Positions 8,338 to 17,609 are shown, numbered from the stretch's first letter. The stretch is DNA of 41,976 nt from Flavobacterium urumqiense (GCF_900108015.1 NZ_FNVP01000019.1:1-41976), one strand, 5' to 3'. A program made the numbers and translations. The notes: generated by a model not told the origin, from the letters alone.

Positions 8338-8581
8338 TGATTTCCCTGACACGTAATTCTATCCATTTTTGTGTTTTTTCACGCTGCAAAAAGCACGGAG
8401 TAAGTTTGAATGTATCTCTTTTGAAAGGGTAAATTGTTAGAGTACATGCTTGGAATGATGACTCACGACAGGTTATAATCAGATTCAACAAATAAAAATA
8501 TATATGATATACCGGCCAGTATCAGGGGAAGATCGAAAACCTGTAAAATAGAGTAGATCCTCATGTTTAAATTTTATTATT

Positions 8582-8854
8582 ATGAAAACTAGAATTTTAA
8601 AAACAGTTCTACCTGTGGCAGCGATTATGTTTGCCATTGCAGGTCCTTTTGCCTCACAAACTTCAGGTAAGGGAGTTTTGGCAGTACAAACGGGTTATAT
8701 TGATGCTCCATCACCATGCAGTGAAGCTGTAACCTGTAATACAAATGTTGGACCGCTGTGCACCCTTTTGGTCAATGGGATTCAACGTCAGGCCTACGGC
8801 AAGATTAATCCTCAGGATTCAAACTGTACGAAGGTTCTTTACAGAAATAATTAA
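8582..8854 (+). CDS. Secreted DUF6520-like small cysteine protein
   Basis: A 90-residue protein. Residues 1-24 form a signal peptide (basic MKTRILK, hydrophobic VLPVAAIMFAIAG, then PFASQ). The mature part has four cysteines (46, 52, 60, 82) in a pattern like SPCSEAVTCNTNVGPLC, which fits the DUF6520 family of Flavobacteriia. The cysteines could form two disulfides, and the upstream MauE-type protein is a natural partner. A strong terminator follows 20 bp after the stop. Alternative: a lipid-free envelope peptide or a peptide precursor that is further processed; nothing here decides it. Confidence 0.7.
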   Translation: MKTRILKTVLPVAAIMFAIAGPFASQTSGKGVLAVQTGYIDAPSPCSEAVTCNTNVGPLCTLLVNGIQRQAYGKINPQDSNCTKVLYRNN

Positions 8855-8874
8855 GAACTTTTAAATTAATGATT

Positions 8875-8904
8875 AAAGGTGTCCGGAGATCGGACACCTT
8901 TTTT
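8875..8904 (+). terminator. Rho-independent terminator between convergent genes
   Basis: AAAGGTGTCCG, loop GAGAT, then CGGACACCTTTTTT forms an 11-bp perfect stem with a T-run. The mirrored A-run gives function in both directions, suiting the convergent S9 peptidase gene that ends at 8908. Confidence 0.92.
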
Positions 8905-8907
8905 ATT

Positions 8908-11544
8908 TTAATTATTAGCCATCCAGCCCGCTGGTGGTACTCCTTTTAAATAGTAGTCAAACCAGTTTTTGACACGGAAATAAAGATCTTCTTGATAGGT
9001 CTGATCTGTGAGGACATGTTCTTGTCCGGGATAAACAATAAGAGTACTTTTTTTATGCAACCTCCACAACGCAGTTTGCAGTTTCGTACTATTTGACCAG
9101 TCTACGGACTTATCCTCATTCCCAGTCCATATTAGTAAAGGGGTATTGATGTTTTGAACGCTCCCAATAGGAGAATTTTTTAAAAATTCCTCGGAGTAAA
9201 ATGGAGCTTGTATTCGGAATTGCTGGTTTTCAAAACGCCAAATATTTGATTGCCCATAGCCACCAGATGACAAATAGAAGCTTAGTAAGTCCGTTGCCGG
9301 AGCGCCCGCTACAGCAGTTTTAAAGATATTGGTATGACCGATAATATAAGTTGTTTCTACGCCGCCATAAGAATGTCCTATCAGTCCTATATTGTTTTTG
9401 TCTACCGAGCCCATTTCTATAACTTTAGCTACTGCTGCCTCCACACAATTAAGTGCCGAATTTCCGGGCTCGTTTAACTTGTATGCTAAGTCTGGCATCA
9501 GTACAAAATACCCTTCTGTCGTGAAGTTGGTTGGATTAAAACCATTGATTAATTTCAAAGAGGGTGCTACGTAATTATATACCTCATCCGATTTTTTTTG
9601 GTAAATGTTTACGATCATTGGATATTTCCTTCCCGGAACATAATCTGCAGGATAAAATAGTGCCCCTTTTAATGGCTTTCCATCGGCATTTAGGTAATGA
9701 ATCAATTCTGATTTTCCCCAAAAAAAGTCTTTTTGTTGCCCATTGGCTTGTGCTATTTGTTTTTCTTTTCCGGAAGCGGTCAGCAGTATTAGTTTTGGAG
9801 AAACATCAAATCGACTTTCCATAAACTGAAACACAGGACTGTTTTTTGCCTTTTGAAGCGCAAACAACTTCATGTCCTTGCGAATCAATTCTTTTATTCC
9901 TGATGATTTATTCCAAATGGAGTAGGTTTGTTGCAGTGTAGTATTGTCCATAGTTTCAATTAATAATCCCTCTTTGTCAGTATATGATTTTGCCACGAAG
10001 CCATAAAAATTATTTCGAACCAAGCGCTGAATTTGGCCGTCATAAATACGGTAAGTGATTTGTCTTTTTCTGCCGTCCGTTATTTTCTCTTTTTTACTGC
10101 CATCATTTGTCATCAGCCAAATATCAAACTGGTCGTAGAGAATGATTTTTTCATCATTTGAAGTCCAACCGGGAAGATCATAAGGAGGAATGGCACCAGC
10201 CTGATCGCACTCTACATCATAAAAAGGAATGTTCATTTTAGCAGTAATACAATTGCTTTTTCCCGTGGCAATATTGTATACCCACCAATTGTTTAATTTA
10301 AAATAAGCTACATATTTTCCAGAGGGGGAGACCACTGTGTGCTTAAATTCGTTGATTATTTTTTTTACAATCAATTTTTTATTCCCTGTTTTTAAATCTT
10401 TCAGATAGAGATCGATGTACTCTCCCACATATTCAAATTGGGGAAGGTATTCGATAGTGTTATATACTAGCGCATTTTTTTGGTCACCAGTTAGCACGGC
10501 ATTCGGATGCTGGTCATCTTCTACAGCTACAATTGTATTGTTTTCTGGCCACCAGACGGACCATTTTTCTATACTTACCCACGGTTTATCTTCTTTTTTT
10601 GGTGGTGGTACTTGTTTGTCATTCGTGTTCCAAATGCTAATTTCGGATAGTTTTTTCTGGGTGTCCGTTTGTACTACTTCTTTTTCATTCGCTACGGCAC
10701 GGATGTTTAAGAACAATTGTTTGCTGTCGTCAGAGAGGTAGATTTTTGATAGGGGTATCCAACAGTCTTTTGGGAAGGAAGCTGTTGTCAATGGATCAAG
10801 TATTTTACTTTTCGGTGTGCTATCCATATTGGAGCAGAAATGAACTTTGTTGCAGCTTAATTCTGGATTTTCATTTTTGCATTCTTCAAAGAAAGCTAAT
10901 GCCTTCCCAGACTTATTCCATGCTAAGCCCGAGTAGCTGTTTTGGGAGTTCTCTGCGATTGTTGTTGCTCGAAGTGTGTTGGAAAGATCAATTGTTTTTA
11001 CTGTTTTCAATCCTTTTTCCTCGGTAATAATTGCCAACATATTGCCGTTTGGGTTTAAGTTTTTTTTCTTTACGTTTTCAATAGTGGTTGTTATAAAGGT
11101 TTTCAGATTATGAAACGTAAATGTTTTCAAAGCTTCGTTGTACAATAGCAAGTATCGGCTATCTGGTGTAAAGGTACCTTGGGAAAGCTCTTCAAATCGC
11201 CGCATTTTTCCAGTATGTAGGTTTAAAAGGTTTAGACTATCATTTTTTATAAACGAAAACCAATTGCTGTCGGACGTAAAATTTTCACCATGTCCTGATG
11301 GAAAGCTGTACTTGAAGTTGGTTGCTGTATTCTTCAGATATAGCGTGTCTTTATCATCCGCATGACTGATGGAATAGGATATCCAACTGCCATCGTCCGC
11401 TAATTTACCGGATGCTAACGTATTCCATAGTTTATAGTCATCAGGGGTCAATTTCCGTTTTTTTTGTGAATGACATTTTATTGGCAATATTTGCAATGCA
11501 ATAAAGAGTAGTGTAATCGTATTTATTCTGTATAGTAGTTTCAT
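8908..11544 (-). CDS. Secreted S9-family peptidase (prolyl oligopeptidase type)
   Basis: An 878-residue protein with an N-terminal signal peptide (INTITLLFIALQILPIKCHS). The middle, about residues 60-600, is a beta-propeller-like region with WD-type repeats. The C-terminal 230 residues are an alpha/beta hydrolase. The nucleophile Ser725 lies in GLIGHSYGG, with likely acid Asp811 in GNEDKS and His843 in PGQEHVL. S9 enzymes cleave short peptides, often after proline or at acylated N-termini. The gene follows the susC and susD genes on the same strand after 225 bp. A role in trimming imported or periplasmic peptides for this locus is therefore likely. Confidence 0.9.
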   Translation of the reverse strand: MKLLYRINTITLLFIALQILPIKCHSQKKRKLTPDDYKLWNTLASGKLADDGSWISYSISHADDKDTLYLKNTATNFKYSFPSGHGENFTSDSNWFSFIKNDSLNLLNLHTGKMRRFEELSQGTFTPDSRYLLLYNEALKTFTFHNLKTFITTTIENVKKKNLNPNGNMLAIITEEKGLKTVKTIDLSNTLRATTIAENSQNSYSGLAWNKSGKALAFFEECKNENPELSCNKVHFCSNMDSTPKSKILDPLTTASFPKDCWIPLSKIYLSDDSKQLFLNIRAVANEKEVVQTDTQKKLSEISIWNTNDKQVPPPKKEDKPWVSIEKWSVWWPENNTIVAVEDDQHPNAVLTGDQKNALVYNTIEYLPQFEYVGEYIDLYLKDLKTGNKKLIVKKIINEFKHTVVSPSGKYVAYFKLNNWWVYNIATGKSNCITAKMNIPFYDVECDQAGAIPPYDLPGWTSNDEKIILYDQFDIWLMTNDGSKKEKITDGRKRQITYRIYDGQIQRLVRNNFYGFVAKSYTDKEGLLIETMDNTTLQQTYSIWNKSSGIKELIRKDMKLFALQKAKNSPVFQFMESRFDVSPKLILLTASGKEKQIAQANGQQKDFFWGKSELIHYLNADGKPLKGALFYPADYVPGRKYPMIVNIYQKKSDEVYNYVAPSLKLINGFNPTNFTTEGYFVLMPDLAYKLNEPGNSALNCVEAAVAKVIEMGSVDKNNIGLIGHSYGGVETTYIIGHTNIFKTAVAGAPATDLLSFYLSSGGYGQSNIWRFENQQFRIQAPFYSEEFLKNSPIGSVQNINTPLLIWTGNEDKSVDWSNSTKLQTALWRLHKKSTLIVYPGQEHVLTDQTYQEDLYFRVKNWFDYYLKGVPPAGWMANN

Positions 11545-11769
11545 AAGTGTTGTTTTTCCTCTTCCCAGCCCTCTCCTAGAAGAGGGAGCGAAGAATGAAT
11601 TGGATTCAAGATTGTCTAGTATTAAAAATTTTTGCTCAGTGCCTTTTTTGGTTCATTCCATTTAAAAAAAAACTGAGATGTTGGAACGAAAAAATATTTC
11701 GTCTTCGACTCCGTTCGGGATGACTTGCAAGAGCTTACCGTTTTTAATAACCATACCTTAGGAATTGCT

Positions 11770-13182
11770 TTAATATCCGGGATTTTGCGGAAGCAGATTA
11801 CTGTTCAACAAAAGTTCCGTTTCTGGCAATGGCCATAATAAGTCTGTTGGATTCCAGCCTGGTTTTATAGCTGATAATACGTAATTGGATTGCCCGCTTC
11901 TTTTGAGGTCAAACCAGCGTTGGCCTTGTTCGGTGAACAGTTCCACACGGCGCTCTTGCAATATAGCTTCCAGAATTTCTTGCTTTGTGTTGGCAGTAGT
12001 ATTGGCCAGGCCCGCGCGATTCCTGATTTTGTTGAGGTCTTCTTTTGCCCCAGTGCTGTTTCCTTGCTGTGCTCGGGCTTCTGCCCGGATTAAATACACT
12101 TCTTCCAAGCGAAACAAAATAGAATATTCGGCAGAGGAGCCTGTATTATTATTTTGCTTGTATTTATTAGGGTAATACCAGTTTTGGGTTCCATCAGAAA
12201 CAGTACCTATCCAATGGTTTTTTCTCTGGTCTCCTGTTTCAAATGCATTGCTCAAATCCACAGTTAAGGCTCTGTTGGGAGGGGGACCGGATGCAAAGAT
12301 GAAATTTTGGCCTTCTAAAGTATTTTGGCCATCTCCTTGCGGTTTTAGTTGCCAAAGTGTACTTGCGCTGTTTTTCAGAAAAACTTTATCCAAGTCATCT
12401 TCTAATGCATATGTTGCGGTATTATTGATTATTAAATTGGATGTTGTTTCTGCAGCTTCCCAATTGCTAGCATACAGTTGTACTCTTGCAAGGAAAGCTT
12501 CGGCTACAGTTCGATTGGGGCGTACCCGCTCTCCACCGATATAATTTGCCGGTAGCAGTGTTTCTGCTGTTTTCAGATCAGTAATTAGCAAGGGGTACAG
12601 TATTTCCTGGCTCCATTTTTTAGCTTTAGCGTTGACTTGATAGGCCGTTGAGGTGATATATGGGATTTCTCCAAAGAGGTTCAGTAGATAAAAGTGGATG
12701 TACGATCTCACAAACAAAGCTTCTCCCTTTAATTGATTTTTATCGTTCTGTGAAATTCCCGTCGACCTGTCAACGCCTTCCAGTACTGCATTGGCAGCAA
12801 ATACTAAATTGTAGCTGTCGTTCCAGGTGCCCGTAACTGTTGTATTGGAAGGCAATAGGTTGTTTTTAAAAAAAGCTTCTTCGGGAAGACTGCCGTTACT
12901 GTAATAAGCCAGTTCATCCCCGTAACTTCCCAGTAGGATTGAAAGTCCATTCAAATCTCCTGTCACCAGAACATTGTTCCGAAATCTCCCATAGATGTTT
13001 ACTAAAGCCGCTTCAGCAGTGGCCTTATCCTGAAAAACGCTTTCGCCGGTAAGCTGTGAGTCAGGCACATCTACATCGACAAAACTCTCACAACTGGAAA
13101 AGAATATGGTCAACGTTATAAAGAAACTTATAAGCCATAGTATTTCAACTATATTGATAAAATTATTTCGTATGAATTTCAT
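11770..13182 (-). CDS. susD: SusD/RagB-family surface lipoprotein
   Basis: A 470-residue protein that binds nutrient at the cell surface and acts as the lid on its SusC partner. The signal peptide ends in a lipobox-like FFSSC with Cys31 as lipidation site. The N-terminal SusD_N region has the usual DVDVPDSQLTGESVFQD, and TPR-like helices follow. The C-terminal part ends with LKRSGQSNYVLSAIKPG and LWPLPETELLLN, a hallmark ending of the family. It starts 17 bp after the susC gene, in one operon. The gene name is generic; substrate is unknown, though the linked S9 peptidase suggests peptides. Confidence 0.93.
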   Translation of the reverse strand: MKFIRNNFINIVEILWLISFFITLTIFFSSCESFVDVDVPDSQLTGESVFQDKATAEAALVNIYGRFRNNVLVTGDLNGLSILLGSYGDELAYYSNGSLPEEAFFKNNLLPSNTTVTGTWNDSYNLVFAANAVLEGVDRSTGISQNDKNQLKGEALFVRSYIHFYLLNLFGEIPYITSTAYQVNAKAKKWSQEILYPLLITDLKTAETLLPANYIGGERVRPNRTVAEAFLARVQLYASNWEAAETTSNLIINNTATYALEDDLDKVFLKNSASTLWQLKPQGDGQNTLEGQNFIFASGPPPNRALTVDLSNAFETGDQRKNHWIGTVSDGTQNWYYPNKYKQNNNTGSSAEYSILFRLEEVYLIRAEARAQQGNSTGAKEDLNKIRNRAGLANTTANTKQEILEAILQERRVELFTEQGQRWFDLKRSGQSNYVLSAIKPGWNPTDLLWPLPETELLLNSNLLPQNPGY

Positions 13183-13199
13183 GTTATTTTGTTTTAAGT

Positions 13200-16100
13200 T
13201 TAAAAATTCAATTGTATTCCCATAGTCAACACACGCAAAGGAGGCAGGCTGCCTTGCGATTGATTTTCCGGATCAGGTCCTTTGAAACGGGTTATCGTGA
13301 GCAAATTTTGACCCTGCAAATACAGACGGCATCGGCCTATTTTTGACCAGGAATCAGGAAGGGTATAGCTTATCGAAAGGTTTTTTAGCCTTATAAAAGA
13401 GGCATCAGTGAAGACCGCATCACTGCTGCTGTAATTGTAAAATGCATTTACGGCATCATTATTAAAGCCAGCAGTATATTGCTGAAATGCACTGGTGTCG
13501 CCTGGCTGTTGCCACCGATCCAGTACTGCAACGGGTTGGTTATTTCCAACACCCGGAAGCACCCCTGTGTAATTGAAGTTGATTCCCAACTGCGTCACGA
13601 ATTGAAAAAGAAAATCCAACTGCCAATTTTTATAGGTCAGGCTGTTTTGTAGCCCACCAAAGAAATTAGGATTGGTGTGGACTATATTCTGACGGTCCTC
13701 TGGTGCTGTTATGGCTCCGTCATGATTGTAATCTTCAAATTGATATATTCCTGTTTGCGGATTTATACCCGTGAAATGGTATACTTTTCGGATGTCCAGC
13801 GGCTGGCCTATTTCATACTGATTAGCATAAGTAGAGGCAGCTATTCCCGGAAATGCGATTAATTTATTACGGGCTATTGTAGCGTTAGCCATAGTGCTCC
13901 ATTTGAATTGCCTGTTCTGGAAATTCACGGTTCTCAATTCCAGTTCCCACCCTGTATTTTCCACAGTGGCGTTTAGATTGGCTTGGATAGAAGTGAATCC
14001 TGTTGTGCTGGGCAGCGGAATGCCTACCAGCTGGTTCGAAGAGCAATTGCTATAGTACGCCGTGCTCAGAAGGACACGGTCCTTTAAAAAGCCCGTTTCT
14101 AAAGCTACTTCCAGTTTTTTATTGGTTTCCCAGCTAAAATCAGGATTATACAAACGGGTGGGCTGCAGGCCGGTGATGCCTTGATAACTTATCCCCGAAG
14201 AACTGTAGGTATTTAAAAACTGGTAGTCACCTATTTGGTCATTCCCCGTTGTACCGTAGCTTGCTCTTAATTTCCCGAAACTTAAGCAAGGGATGGCTTT
14301 GCTGATAAAGTCTTCTTTGCCAAACAACCAAGCAGCGCCTACAGCACCAAAATTAGCAAAGTGCTTATCCGCGCCAAAACGACTGGAACCATCCCGACGT
14401 CCGGTTAGGTTAAGGATGTATTTTTGCTGCAAGTTGTAATTTACACGTCCAAAAACAGCATTGTAACGATAGGTGCTGTTGTCGTTGTTGAGTATGGCTA
14501 TATGGGCAGCCGAAGCAATGTTGGTTAGCAGACTATTGCTGGAAAAACCGGAAGCATATAGGGCCTGTTGCTCTCTGGTCTGCTCTTGGAAAGTGGCTCC
14601 TGCCAGTATTTTGAATGTGCCCAAGCCTACTTCTTGTTGGTAGGTCAGTTGTGGTTCGATGCTCCAGGACTGTTTTTTGGCTTGGTTCAATAGGAAATAG
14701 GATGCCGAACTGTTGAGACCCCAAGCTGGATTGTATACCGTGGAGGGGGACTTTTTAGACTCTTCTAAGCGGTTGTCTGTATACCCCAAAGTAGTTTTTA
14801 CCTCTAAGCCAGGCATGATTTTATAGCCGATGGCGCTGCTTGCTGTAAGATTGTTGGTTTTGGCGAGGTATTTCTCCTCCAAAAGACGCAGCGGGTTATC
14901 CCACGTCGAGTTCTCCCAATTCAGATTGCCATTCGGATCATATAATTCAGGTGCATTGGGGGAGAGGACACTTGCTTCCCGTGTAAGATCTGTACCCAAC
15001 AGATTGTTTTTATCAGCCACATAGTTACCGGAAAGACTGATGCTGAATTTATTATTGTCTGCTATATGGTTGATATTGAAATGTAGCGCGGTTTTGCCAT
15101 AGGCGAAATTACCCGGGAATACGGTCGTTTCTTTGAACCGTGTTCCACGTATGAGGAATTGTGTATTGCTGGTACCACCGGAAACGGCGGTCTCGATATT
15201 TTGGGTCAATGCTGTTCCGCCAATGAGTTCTTTTTGCCAATTGGTGTATCGGTTTTGATCCCAAGTCCCGTTGATATCATAAGCCCAATCCGGGTATTGT
15301 GTGAAGCCATCATTAGCAAATGCCTCCCTGCGCATTTCGAGATATTGGGGCGTATTCATTAAATTCAGCGTTCGGGTGACTTTACCCGTTCCGCTATAGG
15401 CATTCAATGTAAACGTTGTTTTACCTGATTTTCCTTTTTTGGTGGTAATGAGGACGACACCATTTGCACCACGAGAGCCATATATGGCTGTGGCATCGGC
15501 ATCTTTCAGGATTTCTATATTTTCTATGTCGGAAGGATTGATGCCATTGAGGGGGTTAATACCCGCAGCAGAAAGGATTGTACTGGAAAGGAGAGTGTTG
15601 CCTACGTTTTCGGATGCGTACGGCATACCATCAATAATATATAATGGGTTATTTCCATCTGTTCTTAAGCTGTTTTTTCCCCGAATTTGAATGTCGAAAC
15701 CGCCGCCTGGCACTCCTGTGGTCTGGGTGATATTGACACCAGCCATGCGACCCTGCATCACCGCCAGCACATTAGTAACGGGTTGCTTTTCGATGGCTGC
15801 TGCAGTTATTTTTGCAATACTTCCGGTGCGTTCACTCTCTTTTACAGAATAATAACCGGTATTGACTAAAACTTCTTTTAGTGTTGTTGCATCTTCCTTT
15901 AGTTGGATATTTATTGTTTTCTGTCCGTCTATGTGTATTAAGACTGTTTTGAATCCCATAAAAGAGAAAACTAACGTATCGTCAGGTGATGCCGCGATTG
16001 TGTATTGCCCGTTGTAATCCGAAATGGCTGTTGTAAGTTTGCCTTTTACGGAAATGGTTACTCCTGGTAAGGGGTTATTTCCATCAGTTATACTGCCCCG

Positions 16101-16238
16101 TATTTGGATTTGTTGTAACAGGGACTGATTTTGCCTCAGGACCTTATTGGCTAAAGCAGGGGTACAGCAGAAGTACAGGCCAAAAATAAGCGTATACCAA
16201 AGTGCTCCTACTCCTTTGTTTAATGAAATAATTTTCAT
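13200..16238 (-). CDS. susC: SusC/RagA-family TonB-linked outer-membrane transporter
   Basis: A 1012-residue outer-membrane protein. A signal peptide is followed by a CarboxypepD_reg-like domain (about 45-125, GSITDGNNPLPGVTISVKG). Then comes a TonB plug (about 130-265: YSVKESERTGSIAKI, GVNITQTTG, IRGKNSLR, GVVLITTKKGK). A beta-barrel runs to the end and closes with LRVLTMGIQLNF, the usual aromatic C-terminus. It imports a ligand captured by SusD using TonB energy. The susD gene follows by 17 bp. The 5' region is unusually long and structured (16427-16748). No sigma/anti-sigma pair is beside it, so regulation may act through the leader or an unlinked factor. Confidence 0.95.
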   Translation of the reverse strand: MKIISLNKGVGALWYTLIFGLYFCCTPALANKVLRQNQSLLQQIQIRGSITDGNNPLPGVTISVKGKLTTAISDYNGQYTIAASPDDTLVFSFMGFKTVLIHIDGQKTINIQLKEDATTLKEVLVNTGYYSVKESERTGSIAKITAAAIEKQPVTNVLAVMQGRMAGVNITQTTGVPGGGFDIQIRGKNSLRTDGNNPLYIIDGMPYASENVGNTLLSSTILSAAGINPLNGINPSDIENIEILKDADATAIYGSRGANGVVLITTKKGKSGKTTFTLNAYSGTGKVTRTLNLMNTPQYLEMRREAFANDGFTQYPDWAYDINGTWDQNRYTNWQKELIGGTALTQNIETAVSGGTSNTQFLIRGTRFKETTVFPGNFAYGKTALHFNINHIADNNKFSISLSGNYVADKNNLLGTDLTREASVLSPNAPELYDPNGNLNWENSTWDNPLRLLEEKYLAKTNNLTASSAIGYKIMPGLEVKTTLGYTDNRLEESKKSPSTVYNPAWGLNSSASYFLLNQAKKQSWSIEPQLTYQQEVGLGTFKILAGATFQEQTREQQALYASGFSSNSLLTNIASAAHIAILNNDNSTYRYNAVFGRVNYNLQQKYILNLTGRRDGSSRFGADKHFANFGAVGAAWLFGKEDFISKAIPCLSFGKLRASYGTTGNDQIGDYQFLNTYSSSGISYQGITGLQPTRLYNPDFSWETNKKLEVALETGFLKDRVLLSTAYYSNCSSNQLVGIPLPSTTGFTSIQANLNATVENTGWELELRTVNFQNRQFKWSTMANATIARNKLIAFPGIAASTYANQYEIGQPLDIRKVYHFTGINPQTGIYQFEDYNHDGAITAPEDRQNIVHTNPNFFGGLQNSLTYKNWQLDFLFQFVTQLGINFNYTGVLPGVGNNQPVAVLDRWQQPGDTSAFQQYTAGFNNDAVNAFYNYSSSDAVFTDASFIRLKNLSISYTLPDSWSKIGRCRLYLQGQNLLTITRFKGPDPENQSQGSLPPLRVLTMGIQLNF

Positions 16239-16280
16239 AATATTGGTTTAGTTAAATGAAACGTTAGTTTTGTTAGCGAA

Positions 16281-16324
16281 GGTCCTCTATTCGTCCGCCA
16301 AGAAGAGTTAGAGGGCCTTTTATT
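16281..16324 (+). terminator. Possible terminator of a plus-strand (antisense) transcript in the susC 5' region
   Basis: GGTCCTCTA and TAGAGGGCC pair over 9 bp with one G-U in plus-strand RNA and are followed by TTTTATTATG. In minus-strand RNA the same position is an A-C mismatch, which favours plus-strand function. No plus-strand gene ends here, so an antisense RNA to the susC leader is one reading. A plain leader hairpin is the other. Confidence 0.4.
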
Positions 16325-16426
16325 ATGTCTTAAAGTCAAGATTAAAAGTCGAAATTTAAACAATGATTAAAAGAAAGCGTCTGATTTTTTTATTGCATAG
16401 GCATTTTATTTAAAGATTTATCTAAA

Positions 16427-16748
16427 GGAAAGTCAACTGCCCTTGTCTGTTGCAGCCAGACGGTGGCAGCGCCTTTCCCAACTAATTCAATAATTAATGG
16501 TATTGCGAGATTTGAAAAAAAGAAGCGGTGCTGAGAATGTAAGTTGAGTATTGTTTAAATAGTGGCCAAAAAAAATGGCATGGAACTCAGCTTACTGCAT
16601 CAGAGGCATTGGCATACCTTAACCACAAATAAGTGAGCCCACGCCATGGGACGTGAGCATCTTACTTATCATCTCGTGGTTATAAAACGCCAATTTTCTG
16701 ATACGAGATTCTAAGCGAATGCTTCAAATATTTTGTATGAAGAATCGC
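16427..16748 (-). ncRNA. Candidate structured RNA / long leader upstream of susC: four interrupted-stem hairpins
   Basis: Four consecutive hairpins fill this stretch. H1 (16427-16478) has nested stems GGAAAG/CTTTCC, CTGCC/GGCAG and GTCTG/CAGAC. H2 (16531-16603) has CTGA/TCAG, GTAAG/CTTAC and GAGT/ACTC with equal-sized internal loops, plus GCCA/TGGC inside. H3 (16620-16682) has TAACCAC/GTGGTTA, ATAAGT/ACTTAT and a 7-bp inner stem. H4 (16715-16748) has GCGA/TCGC and CTTCA/TGAAG. In H3 the one non-Watson-Crick pair is C-A on the plus strand but G-U on the minus strand, which favours a minus-strand RNA leading into susC. No known riboswitch consensus is recognised. Confidence 0.45.
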
Positions 16749-16842
16749 AAATATATAAATTATGTTACAAATATAACAAAGTTATTCAAAACTAGCACTA
16801 TCGTGCCAATAAAATTCGTAAATAATATTTTCTTTTGCCGTG

Positions 16843-17166
16843 ATGGTTAATAATAATAATAGCAACAAAAGTAATGAAGCAAAAATATTTTTGCTCGATA
16901 GATTTGTTTGTAACTACATTAAAAAAGAATGGATTTCAGATGCTAAATCAAATCTATCTCAAAGCCAAGAACTCGGGATACATCCTCATGTTCTAACTAA
17001 GATTAAAAATGATGATGGTTACCGAATACCATTATCCACACTAGCAATTATTTGCTTCTACAAAAAAATTGAATTATCCGATTTTTTCAAATTAATTGAA
17101 AAACAATATGGTTCTAAAATCAATGATGATTTTGTTTTGAAAACGAACACAAAAAAAGATGCCTAA
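16843..17166 (+). CDS. Small helix-turn-helix protein, module 1
   Basis: A 107-residue protein from the ATG at 16843; a GTG at 16840 would add one residue. Residues 30-75 (DAKSNLSQSQELGIHPHVLT, then IKNDDGYRIPLSTLAIICF) resemble an XRE-type helix-turn-helix. The N-terminus is asparagine-rich and the C-terminus lysine-rich. It is alone in its transcript: its stop codon lies in the loop of a strong terminator. A 37-bp box and a micropeptide gene follow. A second HTH gene with the same downstream arrangement begins at 17610. Likely a local repressor or activator; the target is not known. Confidence 0.6.
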   Translation: MVNNNNSNKSNEAKIFLLDRFVCNYIKKEWISDAKSNLSQSQELGIHPHVLTKIKNDDGYRIPLSTLAIICFYKKIELSDFFKLIEKQYGSKINDDFVLKTNTKKDA

Positions 17167-17178
17167 GCATCTTTTTTT
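17151..17178 (+). terminator. Terminator overlapping the stop codon of the HTH gene
   Basis: AAAAAAAGATGC, loop CTAA, GCATCTTTTTTT is a perfect 12-bp stem whose loop holds the TAA stop codon. The A-run and T-run are symmetrical, so it could work in both directions. Confidence 0.85.
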
Positions 17179-17190
17179 GCTTTTTAGTAG

Positions 17191-17227
17191 TTGTCAATTC
17201 GGGATTATTATTTGTCAATAAAGGAGT
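17191..17227 (+). promoter_or_regulatory. 37-bp conserved box, copy 1
   Basis: TTGTCAATTCGGGA at the left and TGTCAATAAAGGAGT at the right hold two TGTCAA cores 21 bp apart. The box matches copy 2 at 18092 in 33 of 37 positions. It lies 50 bp upstream of the micropeptide ATG. A TATATTTG sequence, an exact -7 element, lies at 17267-17274, directly before that ATG. Confidence 0.7.
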
Positions 17228-17277
17228 TTCTGTTGTTGTGATAATAGCCAAGTTGCTGTACTGTCTATATTTGATAT

Positions 17278-17400
17278 ATGAAATGGTATGAGATAATAGG
17301 GGGAGTTGTGGTGTGGTTTTTAGGTCTTTATTTGAGAGGGAGATTTTATGAATGTATGAGAACCAGGCATCTCAATGATAGTTGCAAGAGAAAGAAATGA
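17278..17400 (+). CDS. Membrane micropeptide (40 residues), module 1
   Basis: The frame reads MKWYEIIGGVVVWFLGLYLR followed by about 20 mainly basic residues ending KRKK. It has one hydrophobic segment (residues 6-19) and a strongly positive tail, so it would sit in the inner membrane with the tail in the cytoplasm. The evidence that it is a gene is conservation: the region at 18180-18315 encodes a similar peptide at the same distance behind the same box. Small size and form recall type I toxin peptides or regulators of membrane enzymes. A -7-like TATATTTG ends only a few bases before the ATG, so the message could be nearly leaderless. Confidence 0.5.
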   Translation: MKWYEIIGGVVVWFLGLYLRGRFYECMRTRHLNDSCKRKK

Positions 17401-17609
17401 AAGATGCTATGATGGTGTCTTTTTTATAGCCTTACAATTAGGAATTTATTGTAAAACTACTTGAAGTTACATCTAAGTAAATTGGAAATGCTTCTAATAA
17501 ACAGCAATTCCTTGGATGATTTGTAAGAAAAAATAAATATATTTAACAATAGATAAAGTCTTGTAGAACACAATAAAAGATAAGTACTAAACTTTTATAC
17601 TTTTTTAAA

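Noticed and set aside
11545..11769. Repeat element between susD and the S9 peptidase gene
   Set aside because: There is a short CTCCTAGAAGAGGGAG hairpin and a fragment CTTCGACTCCGTTCGGGATG, but no second copy close enough to define an element.
16620..16682. Integron attC site
   Set aside because: The hairpin has AAC and GTT near its ends, but the RYYYAAC and GTTRRRY core sites are not formed and no integrase gene is present.
16427..16748. Known riboswitch (SAM, cobalamin, TPP)
   Set aside because: I compared the conserved cores that I remember on both strands and found no convincing match; left as an unnamed structured region.
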